Shown here: piece after piece, positions 32,609 to 43,695 of the stretch
How positions within the stretch are numbered: the first letter of the stretch is position 1
Layout of the letters: the number at the start of each line of letters is the position of its first letter
Assembly: GCF_033115175.1 (NCBI RefSeq)
Contig: NC_084828.1
Span: 95,729,388 to 95,793,387 of the forward strand
Direction: 5' to 3'
DNA from: Lepus europaeus
Taxonomy: Eukaryota; Chordata; Mammalia; Lagomorpha; Leporidae
Length of the DNA stretch: 64,000 nt
Notes under the pieces: generated by a model
Database searches by the model: none
What the model was told of the DNA's origin: nothing
Seen by the model: only the letters and a program-made list of their open reading frames with translations
Program-made: the position numbers and the translations under genes

Positions 32609-34420
32609 TCATCTAAATCATTTATTTCCAGCATCCAGTTTGGATCTAGGAGGTACTCAATGGAAGCTTGGACAATGAATAAACATGAGTAAACAGAGTC
32701 TCTCCACGGTGAGACTGAGCAGTTTCCAGAGCTGGTTTAAAGGTAACTTAGTAATGCTCTTAACTGTTAAAACTTGCAGACTCCTCCCCGACACCTCCTA
32801 GATCTGGGAAGTAGCACCTCACTGACCCAGGCAAGGCCAGGATGGCCCTGAGAGCATCCAGTCAACCAGAGTCCTGGGGTCGAACCCACCTTTCTACCTG
32901 CAAGTCTTTAGTCCTCTCCCCATAGTAGCCACTCATCAGCCCAAGGAAGAAAGGAACTTTGGAGGCTAACAGCCATGAGTATTTTCAAATTCAATTTCAA
33001 CAGAGTATTACCATTTAGGAAAGCCTGCCAAAAAGATAATGGAGATGAAAGAGTACTCTATAAACTGTGAAGTGCTATCCAAAGGTTAGCAATCTGTGAT
33101 TTACTGCCAAGGTCAACAAACCCAGGCCTGAGTGTACAGCCAGCTCCTTAACTGGAGGAGCTAAGAAAGGCTGGTCTTCCAAGGGCCCCTTCTGAGTGAG
33201 CTGGCAGTATAATTGCTGGGACCAAAAGGTCACAGTTGTTTGCCTGTGCGCCATCCTCACTGCCCGCCTCTATTTCACGTCCAATGCATCTGTGCTGAGA
33301 ACCAAGGCTTACATTGCACACTTGCATTACCACTGATGATCATCTGGACTCCCCCTGTTCACTTATGTCAGAGGCCACAGAGTGAGCCCCAGCCACCAGG
33401 CTGCTTCTGAAGGTTTCCAACTGTCTGGGTACATTAGTGTTTTCCTTCCATTCGTGTACATTCGTCCCAGCTGCCTGAGAATTTAGATTCTGCACATTAC
33501 TCTCTGAAACCCAGCATTCTCTTTCCTCACACTACCCCTTTGTCATCGAACAACTGAATAAGCATTGTTCCCCAGGCTTGGCCCGTGAAAGGGGACCCTG
33601 ATGAAGAGTAAACTTCACATTTTCTGGGCTCCCTTATCCGATCGCCCAGCACGAGAAGGGCAGCAGTGTTTGGTGACCTCCCGCGCTAGGTTAACGATCT
33701 GGGTCTGGGCCCAGGCTGGATAATGAGCGAGTGAAGAATGGGGAGCCGATCGCCAGGGACTTATCAGGGCGACACCGCGGGCCAGAAACCGCTCTGCCCT
33801 GCGCTTCCCTGTGCTGCTCCCAAAGGCTCCTTTCTTCGGCTGTGGAAGCCACCGGGGTTTCAGTAGCAGACATTCAGTCCACACCGGAGCAGTCTCGGAT
33901 GGCTCGCCACTTAAAGGCTTGTCGAACAGTGGGGGAAAGATAGCAGATAGACGCACAGCCAGCCTCCTGTTCTGGGCTTGGAACAAGTCTCCACTGTGCT
34001 TCTCTCCTGTAACAGGAGCCTTGACAAGCCCAAGTTAAAGGTGAAGAAAGGGTGGAATAAGAACACTCTGAGGCATAACACTGCACACAGCTTTGTAAAC
34101 TTCTCTCCCATTGCATACAGACGCATACCAAACAGGAAGAGACAAACTTGGAGGACAGATGTTTTTTTCTCCTATGGCTACATGGCCAGAAAAAAGAAAA
34201 AACAAAACAAAACAAAAAAACCCAAATGGGCAACACTTTCCTGAGCTTAAGGGACAAACCAATAGGAAAACTTTCATGCAAAACTTGTTTAGGGAAAGTT
34301 AAGAAGTGAATGTTCTAAAGTCCTGAGTGGCTTTATTTTTAAATATACAGAGATTTGATTATTATTTACAGTCCCTGTCTGCTACTGAGGAACAGTGGTC
34401 TTTCTACTTGTTGAATTTTT
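32609..34420. other. SINE-free intergenic stretch downstream of ETV5, with a CpG-rich core
   Basis: 1.8 kb with no recognised repeat. 33640-33900 is CpG-rich (about 18 CpG in 300 bp by eye). Minus frames of 123 and 135 codons have no recognised family. It starts about 0.7 kb beyond the ETV5 poly(A) signal. Possible regulatory DNA or an unrecognised non-coding transcript. Confidence 0.45.
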
Positions 34421-34469
34421 TTTAAAGATTTATTTATTTGAAAGAGTTACACACAGAGAGGAGAGGCAG

Positions 34470-34510
<41 letters not shown>

Positions 34511-34750
34511 TCTTTTACTCCCCAGTTGGCCACAACAGCTGGAGCTGTGCTGATCCGAAGCCAGGAGCCAGGAGCTTCTTCTGGGTCTCCCATGTGGGTG
34601 CAGGGGCCCAAGGACTTGGGCCATCTTCCACTGCTTTCCCAGGCCATAGCAGATAATCAGAAGTGGAGCAGCCGGGACTTGAACCAGCACCCAAATGGGA
34701 TGCCACACTGTGGGCGGTGGCTTTACCCGCTATACCACAGTGCCGGCGCC
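34421..34750 (-). repeat. C-type SINE with expanded (GA)n
   Basis: AAAGATTTATTTATTTGAAA, a (GA)n run of about 34 bp at 34474-34508, and the head TACCACAGTGCCGGCGCC. Confidence 0.9.
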
Positions 34751-35119
34751 TCTCAGTGGCTTTAAAGGTATCCATCCAAGGATGCCAAGCCAGAATTCTG
34801 GGACTCAAAAGCTTGAGGCTAAATCAATAATCTGCTCACACAACCCAAGGCCCAAACATGAGCTAATGCTGTAAGAAAAGTTATCAAGAGTTGATGACCA
34901 GGTGGGATCAAGCTCACATTGGCTGTAAAAGGATCTCTCTCCCTCCTGCCCCTTTGGATCAAAGTTTTAGCCAGAGTTCAAGGGCAGCTGTGTGCATCTA
35001 TTTCCAGGTGACAGTTTGCTCAACAGTGGAGAGAGGGGGAGCAGGGTAGGGGGAGAGAGAAAGTCAATGCTTTCAAATTAGACCACCGAGGACAAGGAAG
35101 AGGCGGGCCCCAGGCACTT
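34751..35119. other. Short intergenic stretch between the last SINE and the ETV5 3' end
   Basis: No repeat recognised. Just past the cleavage region the minus strand reads GTCCTCGGTGGTCT, a plausible G/U-rich downstream element for polyadenylation. Confidence 0.45.
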
Positions 35120-37418
35120 GGTAAACGAAAAGCAAACTTCTTTATTGTACACAGTACAGAATATAACGCAGCTTGGCAGGGCGTGAACGGCCCTGCGCAG
35201 GGGAAAGTATTTCAAATCAACTGGCAAGTTGAAGCCTTTCTGCACTGTAGACTTTCCACGCTCTGGAAAAGAAGCAAACAAACCAGCAAATCCCCGAGAC
35301 CCAGAAATGAAACAGAAACCATCTGAGAGGTGCATGAGTCCAATGGGAATGCAACGGGAATGCCGCCATCCTATGTCCCGCGACAGCACAGGCCACGCAG
35401 CCACAGCGGGGGAGGGGTAGCTCAGGCTACGGAGGGTTATTATTATCATACTTGCTAAGAGAGCATAAATTCATCAAAAAAAAAAAAAAAAATCCCAAAC
35501 CAGGATAAGTAAAGAAAGGTAAACCAAATCTATACAGCATTTACAACAAATAAATCTCTAGCCAGCTGGGGGTAAAGTATGCATCTATGTATAGTCTATG
35601 TGGAGGTTAGAAAGCTATAAATACGGTTTAGAAAGAGTCCTTTGATTAGAGTACAATGCTAATTACAGCCCAAGTGAGAGGGTCAAACACCTTTGTGGGC
35701 TAATTAGCTTCCAACGGAGGAAAATCACGAGTTCATAGCTCTAAAATGCACCCCTTCTCTTTGGGAACCTCTTCCCAAATGTGTTGTTGGTCAGATGGGG
35801 AACTCCTGGAGACTACGGCGTGCTCTGGCGTGCTCTGGACAGCCACAGCAACACAGACTCAGCAATGTCTCCTCCTCTCACATCCGAGGACAGCGGGCAT
35901 CCTTGCTATGCTAATTGCCTATCCACAGAGCAGGCAGTGAAGTACCACCGCTTTCTAGTCATTTTTCCTCTACTTGGGCTCAACTTTCCCAGAGCTTTAG
36001 CTTGGCTGTTTAAAACTTTTCCAATATAATACAGTAATCAGAATAAACTTAAAAAAAAAATGGCAGGAAACTAGAATGCTAGCACTGTTTTTTTACCTGT
36101 CAGTGTCACACGTTAAGTCTCAAACCCTACTGAATCATAGGTAGGATTTAAAAGTCCAAGATTGAAAGAAAAAAGAAAACAAAAGAAACGAATGAAATGG
36201 AAATTGTCATCAGTCATGCCCAGGAGAGAATCCCCAGCGTTCCCAACAAGGGACCACACTTCACGTGGGCATGACGCGGATTATGTACATATGCTTTCCC
36301 GAGAGGGCGTGTCGGTGAACATGGGGGAACTATACACAAAGAATTAAGCTTGTGTCCAGGCTGCCCTGCACACACCGAAAATGTACAACTCAGGTGCAAA
36401 CATTCCATCAGGTTGTCTGGTGCAGAAAGCACAAAGCAGGCAACGAAGCGGGCTTAGACGTGGCTAAGGGGGAGCCCCCAGCGAAGCCCCTTACAAGCTG
36501 CAGCGTCTTCAGAAGTCGGCACGGCCCTGGCTAAAGGACACAGTGCACAGTTACCAAAAGGTTTGTGGTTTTTTTGTTTTTTGTGTTTTTTTTTTTTGCT
36601 TTAAATACCAAAACTACAAAAATCAGTTTATAAACTGTTTTTCCAAAACAACCACCAAAACAAAACAATCCCCTGAATCAAAGCAAAACAAAATACTGTC
36701 AAAAGTGTTAATCGCCCTTCGCCTAAAATGAAAGCCATCCACACTCAGCCACGTGACTGGGAAGAGAAAGGGGGCTTGCTCTACTTGGTGACCATATGGC
36801 CCAAAGGTTCCCAAGAGTGGCAATGGTTTATGATTTGAGAACCACGGAGTGGGTATTGGCTATTCTGGCTCCTCCCCTTTTTACTCAGGACCAAGGGGGA
36901 GCCAGAAGAGCTCTCCACATTTCAAGATACATTTTTAACCCTTAATGCTTCGCGCCTCCCCGACTTAGCCTGCCTAGTTTTCTATGGGTTCGTGATTTCT
37001 CTTTCAATAAGTTGTGCAAATCGGAGCCCTTCTACGTAAAGGCATGTAGTAGTCCACGATCGAGGCGGATTGTCACACACTCTGTCCCGTCTGGCGGGCA
37101 TGAACCTGAACAAGGTATTGCTTTGCATATATTGTCCATGGCGGGGAGGCACCGTTCTGATCTCTGCCCAGAAACCTCCTCAGACTCAGAGTTGAGGCAC
37201 CAGCCTTGGGGGGAGAGGTTTCTGCCCCTCCCTGTTCCTACTGCCCCGCCAAGGGATCTGTCTTGAAGGGTGTCGATCCAGAGACGGCTTGGGTTCTCCA
37301 GATAATACTTAAAGGGCAAGCTTTAGGAACAGCCAAAAACACAAACAAAACCACTGCCCTCGTTTGCCTGAATGGGAACTGCTAGCTCTAGGGTTTGGCT
37401 GCTCAGCCACTCGGAAAC
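35120..37418 (-). other. ETV5: ETV5 3' untranslated region
   Basis: From the base after the TAA stop (37419) to about 20 bases beyond the only canonical AATAAA hexamer (35146-35141, minus strand). The length of about 2.3 kb agrees with what I recall of the human ETV5 3'UTR. No SINE or LINE lies in it, in contrast to the flanks. Two low-complexity tracts matter in the mRNA: an A-rich tract at 36598-36561 and a U tract at about 35493-35475. The exact cleavage base is inferred. Confidence 0.8.
35141..35146 (-). promoter_or_regulatory. ETV5: ETV5 poly(A) signal AATAAA
   Basis: The plus strand reads TTTATT, giving AATAAA on the transcribed strand 2.27 kb after the stop codon. I found no other AATAAA between 35147 and 37418. 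Confidence 0.8.
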
Positions 37419-37640
37419 TTAGTAAGCGAAGCCCTCAGCATAGGGGAGGCTGCCGCAGCGCTCCACGTCCAGGAGGTAAGCAGAGTTGTCTTCGAAGTGG
37501 GTCAACGGCAGGGTGTCCTCCTCGCCGAGGGGGCACTCGGACTCCGCCTTCAGGAACGGACGCTGGTTGTCCGGGAAGGCCATGGAGAACAGGGCATCCG
37601 GGTCACAGACGAATTTGTAGACGTATCGCTCTCCGGCCAC
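37419..37640 (-). CDS. ETV5: ETV5 last coding exon: end of ETS domain and C-terminal tail
   Basis: This is the final coding exon of ETV5 (ERM), a nuclear PEA3-group ETS activator of FGF/RAS-MAPK response genes that also acts in spermatogonial stem-cell maintenance. The acceptor TTTTCTCTGGCAG precedes GTGGCCGGAG, the exon starts in phase 0 and encodes 73 residues plus TAA. VAGERYVYKFV completes the ETS domain (human 438-448). The acidic C-terminal tail follows and ends in LPYAEGFAY. The ending separates it from ETV1 (PYNEGYVY). From memory, the tail differs from human at about seven positions, while the ETS part does not. A SINE sits 79 bp upstream of the acceptor. Confidence 0.96.
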   Translation of the reverse strand: MAGERYVYKFVCDPDALFSMAFPDNQRPFLKAESECPLGEEDTLPLTHFEDNSAYLLDVERCGSLPYAEGFAY

Positions 37641-37701
37641 CTGCCAGAGAAAAAACACACCTTACAGGGCCCAGCTGGGACAGGATGTGGGGATCACGGG
37701 A

Positions 37702-38065
37702 GAGAATGCGTTATTTCTTTTTCATTTTTTTTTTTTTTATTTGACAGGTAGAGTTATAGACAGTGAGAGAGAGAGACAGATAGAAAGGTCTTCCTTCCGT
37801 TGGTTCAGTCCCCAAATGGCTGCCGTGGCCGGCGCTGCGCCGATCTGAAGCCAGGAACCAGGTGCCTCTTCCTGGTCTCTCATGCGGGTGCAGGGACCCA
37901 AGCACCTGGGCCATCCTCCACTGCCCTCCCAGGCCACAGCAGAGAGCTGGACTGGAAGAGGAGCAACCGGGACTAGAACTCGGTGCCCATATGGGATGCC
38001 GGTGCTGCAGGCAGAGGATTAGCCAAGTGAGCCATGGAGCCAGCCCCCGAGAATGTGTTATTTCT
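37702..38065 (-). repeat. C-SINE in ETV5 last intron, 17-bp TSD
   Basis: GAGAATGCGTTATTTCT (37702-37718) and GAGAATGTGTTATTTCT (38049-38065) differ at one base. The element is in ETV5 sense. Its A-rich end (T run at about 37727-37739) is nearest the acceptor. Confidence 0.94.
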
Positions 38066-39355
38066 AAGTCACCAAGCTCTTGGGCAGCCAAAGACCAAAG
38101 AAGGCTTACTGGTAGCTGATGATCCAACTCAGTTGGATTCCCTTGGGGAAATCTTGGGGAACCTATTACTTGTCAAGTGTTTGGCTGTGGCTGGCACCAC
38201 AGCTCAGCAGTTCAGAAAGCAGATATCTGAATTTCAAATTCATCCTAGACAGGCTCTTCTCAAAGAATGGCCTCTCTTTTTGTCTTATTCTGACAGCTCT
38301 GCTGAGGCTGGTGTGTGGCATCTCCAAGAAGCTACAGGGAATGGAGGGTGGCCACGTGGAAGTCACACCACACTTCCTGGTACCTCCAAAACTTACAATC
38401 TTCAATATGGCTTTGGTATTGTGAAGCGTCAGGAATCTGATCAGAGAGCCTGTGTGGAAATTTTAAATATGTCCCAAGGCCAAGTAGCATGGCTTTTTGG
38501 CTTACCTATAGTTTTGAATTACTTGTTGTATGGTTCTGCTATATGGAAGGAACTGATGACTACCTTTATATAGGTTTTATGCATTAGAATAGTAGAACCG
38601 GAGGGTCTTGACTACTTCAAGGGCCTCATCAGGCGGTTGATGAGCCGTCCTGGTGGATGGACAGTGTTCGTGGCTCAGCAATGGGGCCAGAGGGCTCACA
38701 CCAGTGGCCAGCGGAGCTGATCACGGAGGAGGGGCAGGGGAAGGCAGCCGGAATGACTGAGAAATAAACATTCCAGACTGAAAGGTCCGGACCGTTGAGT
38801 TTACTCCTGCCCTGTAGCCATTCTGTCATGACTGTAAAATCCCTTTTTAATAGAAGAAGTCTGGCTTTGTTTCCCAACTGTGGGTTTTCAGAAGCCTGCT
38901 GCTCCAGCGGCTGGCTGCAGAGGCAGCAGTGTAATTATCCCAATAGGTCTTAAAGTTATATTGTATGGTGACACTTCTATGACCAGTCACCCTAGCATGG
39001 GCGTCTACACCAACGTTCCTTGGAACTCAAACACTTTAAAACTGCTTGTGATGATGATTGCAAAACCCTGCCAATATGCTTAAAAAAATCAGTGAACTGT
39101 ACACTTTTTAAAAGGGGGAAGGTCGAGTTGGGTGGCCACCCATCCTAAACTGTTTAACTCTGTGCCAAGCACCAAAGTTAAACCTTAGTTCCTGCACCGA
39201 AGGAGCTTACACTCCTGTGGGGCATACCAACATGTGAAGGAATAATGTACAATACAGAGAACAAAGCAGTGAACCAGATGAGAACAGGTACTGTTAGGAA
39301 CAGGAAAGGGTGCCACCTAACCCACCCTGGGGACTCTAGATTCTTGGCATAAAAG

Positions 39356-39655
39356 GTGATTAAAAAAAATTTATTTATCTGAAAGGCAAAGTGACAGAGA
39401 GACCCTCCATCCACTGGTTCACTCTGAAAAGGTCCCCAGTGGCTGGGGCTGGGCCAGACTGATGCCAGGAAGCAAGGACTCCATCCAGGTCTCCCATGTG
39501 GGTAGCAGGGACCCAAGCATCTGGGCCATCCCCTGCTGCCTCCTCGGTGCATTAGCAGGGAGCTGCACTGGAAGTGGAGCAGCCAGGACTGGAACTGTCA
39601 CTCCAATATAGGACGTCAGCATCACAAATGGCTCTGTGTGTGACCATGCCTACCC
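39356..39655 (-). repeat. Old diverged SINE in ETV5 intron
   Basis: TTTATCTGAAAGGCAAAGTG to GTGTGACCATGCCTACC, with ATCCCCTGCTGCCTCCTCGG in the body. Confidence 0.72.
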
Positions 39656-39963
39656 ATGAAAAGGTGACAGAAAACAAGCAGGGGCTGGCCTGGTAATGGA
39701 GGTATTAGGAAATGTTCTTAAGCAGGGTATGGAGTAGTTTCATGGTGCTCCTCTGTTGGACAGTATGCTTCACACCTTACATCACGTGACATGGATTCTT
39801 TGCTAAACAAAGACTGCATTCATTAAGACAAAGGGTGGCTATGCTAGGGCAAGCTCTTTAGTATGAGTGAGGAAACAGGAGTTAGAGGGTGGCCAGATTG
39901 AGAACAGCCTTGTAGCCTGTGTGAAGCACTGGCTTTTATCCAGAAGATAATAAAAAAAAGCTA

Positions 39964-40012
39964 TTGAATCAATCAATCTATCAATCTATCAATCTACCTA
40001 GCTACCTAGATA
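39964..40012. repeat. Simple repeat (TCAATCTA-like)
   Basis: Repeated AATCTATC units followed by CTACCTAGCTACCTAGATA. Confidence 0.8.
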
Positions 40013-40870
40013 TATTTTGGTAGTGAGGGGAACGGGAGGGCCACATGACCACCCGCCCATGAGCAGCTCAGTCTGGCTTCAATGTAGATGCTTTCAGCAG
40101 CAATGCTCTCAGGCTGCCAGCAAGTCCATCTTATTACATGTTGCTATCATGTAGACTGCCTGAATACATGAATGTGAGCATCTGCGGAGTGCTAGTGTCC
40201 GTGTAAAATATGGTGGCTAAGCAAGACCAACAAGAGATTTACCACCCCCATCTTCTACTAATCTAGGGGGATTTTAAGGTTTTGCCTATCCCAACAGGGA
40301 TTTTTCTACTGGCTTCCTCCAAACAGGCCTTATCCTCTGTTCTGTAAGGAGCAACCTGCTAGCAGGTGACTCTGCTGCCATCCTATGAACCTGTAACTTT
40401 GAGTTCCAGTTTCTATAGGTTCTCAGAGAGAAGTAAGATTTTCTTATTCCTCTAACATTGTTGACTTGGAAGTCTAGGTGCTTAGCAACTAAAAACTTCA
40501 GCGAAGCTCTTGTGAGAGTAGAGAGCTTCCAGCTGCTTCCTTCACGTGCTCCTCTATGCACACAATAGTTGGTTTAAGCTCCTGGACTTTTTCGTAATTA
40601 GAGGCAGTTAACAAAACAGAGGCGGCCTCTTTCCCCCACTGTGGGATCCACACGCAACTTCTGGTTGCCACGTACCTCAGAGTGCTAAAAGTGCTCTTTA
40701 GCCCTCATTTGATCCTCAAGTTTGTTTTTTCAAAATTCTTTCCTGCCACAGAATCACTTATGAGGCTACCGTTTTCTTCCAGCTATTAAGAACAGTCTCA
40801 TTACACGGGCCCTGGGCAATCTTCTTTGAAAAGGATCCGAGCGGTCGGAGCACCTCCTGTGGACCCTCAC

Positions 40871-40972
40871 CTTTTGCATGATGCCCTTCTCATAGTAATA
40901 GCGCAGAGATCGGCTCAGCTTGTCATAGTTCATGGCCGGCCGGTTCTTCTGGATGCCCCAACGGCGAGCGAC
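40871..40972 (-). CDS. ETV5: ETV5 exon encoding the ETS recognition helix
   Basis: This 102-bp, phase 0-0 exon encodes 34 residues (human 404-437), from [10 protein letters not shown] to EKGIMQK. It holds helix 2, the turn and recognition helix 3 of the winged helix-turn-helix ETS domain. In the helix, SRSLRYYY carries the two arginines (424 and 427 by human numbering) that contact the GGA core in ETS-DNA structures. Splice sites are CTCTTCAG/GTCGCT and CAAAAG/GTGAGG. Residues are identical to human ETV5 as I recall it, and nearly the same in ETV1 and ETV4, so the paralogue call rests on the other exons. Confidence 0.97.
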
Positions 40973-41867
40973 CTGAAGAGACAGGCAAGCAATCAGCAAT
41001 GGGAACAGATCCGCCCGGTCCTAGTGGCTTTCTCCCAATGCCCCAGGAGAGTCAGTCCTGTAACCTGACTGCTTTGGTCTAGGAAGCACTCCTCCGATCT
41101 GGAAGGGAAAGAACTTAATTCCCTCAAGGCCGGACAGTCCACGGAGGGGATGATTCAGTCACAACTGCTCGGGGGGTAGGCGAGGAACGAGACCTAGAGG
41201 AGGAAGAATCCTAGCGGTTCAAGATTGCGGAGGGCTTGGCTCACACCCCAGAGGATACAGGCTCTCTCCTATCCCTCCACGTATGAATTATTGACCAATA
41301 CCCATAGACCATTAACATGTTGCCATTAAGTGCTATGGTTTCTGTAGCAGTCAATAAGGAATAATTAGAATGGTCATTCCTGAAACATTAGAAACACACT
41401 AGTGAGTTGCTAATGGGCCAGCAGAGCAAAGGTTCAATTCTAATAAGATTGGAGAGGGGCTGGGAGATGTTTACTTATTGCAGCTCACGGACTACGGGGG
41501 AATCAGATCATTTCGGCCTGCTGCCATCCAATCCCCTGCTCCCAGCAGGCCTGCAGAATGGACATGAAAGCATGTAGCACTATTATCCACTTAATGAAAA
41601 ATTAACAGGGCTTCCCACACGGTTCTGAAGTGCATTCTATCCAGCCCAGTCCACCTGAGGTGCAGTGATGGGGAGATGTAATTGGAGCTTGGAGCAAAGG
41701 AGCCTTACAAACAGGAAAACTTCCTCGCAGAGTTTATGTGGCTATCAGAGCAGCCAAGCAATCTCTGTTCTCTGGGCTGTCGGCCTCCACACTCCTGACT
41801 GCTGATGACGACGGCTGTCAAGGCAGCAGAAGGATAACCCTGGAAATGGGAGTGCTCTCAGAGGCTT

Positions 41868-41922
41868 TTTTTTTTTTTAAAGATTTATTTATTTATTTGC
41901 AAGTCAGAGTTACACAGATCAG
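41868..41922 (-). repeat. SINE tail fragment
   Basis: Only TTTTAAAGATTTATTTATTT and CAAGTCAGAGTTACACAGA remain: a severely 5'-truncated SINE copy. Confidence 0.75.
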
Positions 41923-43461
41923 AGGTTTTAAGTGTACGTGAACCACGTTTGAACATTTTGGGTTAGACTGGAAAACTTATTTTAAAGGATAAATTAATGA
42001 CATTCCTTTGATCTTCTAAAAACCAAATGTTAATCACGGAGTAGGAAGTAGGGAGGGAAAAGCATTCCACACCAAATTTCCTGCAAAGTGTCTGAGCCGA
42101 ATGAAAGCAACATCCCTAGAGTTCAGGGTTCTAAAATGACCTTTAATGAATACCAGCGGCGGTCTGAGAAGGAAGACTGCGTTTGTCCCAGTCACTTTAG
42201 AACAACTCAGGAGCTATGCGTGACTCTGCCTTGCAGGAAACCCTGTGAAAGTTCAACCCGCATCCTTGGCTTCACGGCCCCTGGCATCCACCGTGTCTCC
42301 CTGGTCTCTTCTTTCCCCCAAACTGCACCCATTCAACTCTATCTTTGAAACTGGTCGAAAGGAAAGATTAACCAAAAAGCTACAGCTTGGCTGTAGAGCA
42401 GATTCGCATTTTAAGCCAATGGAGAACAGTGGTAGGAAGGGAAACCTGCTGAGTCGATAGATATGTCCCTCATGAAAGGACTCTCAGGAAACTCGTCTTT
42501 AACTGCGGGCTGCCACAAGTGACACAGGGAAACTTAAAAGAAGCCCAGCCTCATCATTTTACTTTGCACAGTGGGAGAAAGCAATTTTGAATACTCTTCA
42601 ATTTCAGCGGCGACCTCTGTTTGCTGTCACTTGCATATGCAACAGCTTACTGGAGAGGCTTGGGATATGCACAGACTTCAAAGCAGCTCCCCGTAGCCAT
42701 AACTACTGACTCACCCTCTTGGGCCAGAGCCCTGTGTCTCAGTAGCCCTCACCGTTCGGCTCCCTCTACACAACGCACGATGCAGCACAGCCCCACAGCA
42801 GCTGCAAATTAGGGCTGCCCCGCTTCTCGGGTAGGGGAGCAAGAAACTGCCTGCAACCAGCTCGCTCACTCGCTCGCGCGCGCTCTCTCTCTCGCCTTCC
42901 TCTCTCCCATCAGTTACTTCAGTAGAACATATTTCCAGGGCTGAGGGAATTTAAAAATCCACTTCTCTCCTCCCCTCCTCTCAAGAGAGAGCAGCCGTAG
43001 CACAGGCGACGGCTCTTTCTAGCAGCCCATCTTTTAACACCTCCCCATGGCATCAGTTATCTGCCACATGTTCAACAAACACCCCTACCCCCCAAAATAT
43101 TCATTAATGCAGATTCACAGTGAAAATGGCTCCCGATTAAAGCCGAGTCAGTCATAATTGAGAGGGTGCTAAGCTGGATGACTATCAAAAGACATTTGAT
43201 TAGGGGGCCTGCCAAAACGCAGTTCGAACACCACAATTTCCATGCACAGTGTAATGGGTATTATGGATAATTACCCAGAGTGCACTACTCTGCCACACAG
43301 CTGCCTACAATTACGTCCCCAACAGCTTCCTCCTCCGCTTCGCCCTTCAAGCTCCCCCCCCACGCCCCCACCCTCTCCATGAGGACTTCTTACAGCTTTT
43401 TCCAGGAGTTGGTATCTTCTTGACATGAACCAGAATAGGGCCCTCGGAGTTACACAAGGTA

Positions 43462-43484
43462 GGGGGAGGGGTGGGGGGGAGGGG
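43462..43484 (+). other. G-quadruplex motif
   Basis: G runs of 5, 4, 7 and 4 separated by single bases (A, T, A). They lie on the plus strand, the template strand for ETV5. Confidence 0.7.
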
Positions 43485-43687
43485 CGGAGAGGCCAACCCA
43501 ACACATGTCGTCTGTCACCAGGCCACAGTGCACACGTGAGAGCCAAGCGGTCCTGGGGCAGGAGAACGGAACAGCTGGAGCTTCTGGAACGCTCGGGGAC
43601 TTCGAGGTGGGGCGGAAGAAGGCAGCCCTTCCTGAAGAAACAAAGCTGCCCAATCACGGAGCGCGGCTCAAGGCCGCCACGGGCCTC

Positions 43688-43695
43688 TCACGTGA
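43688..43695. promoter_or_regulatory. M-box/E-box palindrome TCACGTGA
   Basis: A perfect palindromic bHLH-ZIP site (USF, MITF or TFE type) in CpG-rich intronic DNA. A CCAAT lies 34 bp away at 43650-43654. Function is unproven. Confidence 0.4.

Larger units (their letters stand above)
37641..40870 (-). other. ETV5: ETV5 last intron (3230 bp)
   Basis: Donor GTGAGGGT at 40870, acceptor CAG at 37643-37641. It holds a SINE close to the acceptor, an old SINE at 39360, L2-like fragments at about 39140-39300 and 39830-39960 and a (TCAATCTA)n-like tract at 39966-40010. A 179-codon plus frame at 38034-38573 begins in the SINE and has no recognised family. Confidence 0.85.

Noticed and set aside
38034..38573. 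179-codon plus frame in the last ETV5 intron
   Set aside because: It starts in the SINE, has no recognised family and is antisense to ETV5.
40871..40972. ETV1 or ETV4 instead of ETV5
   Set aside because: This exon alone cannot tell them apart, but the C-terminal end LPYAEGFAY, the FSYEKDPRLYFDD block and the SSYMRGGYFSSSHEG exon fit ETV5 and not ETV1 as I recall them.
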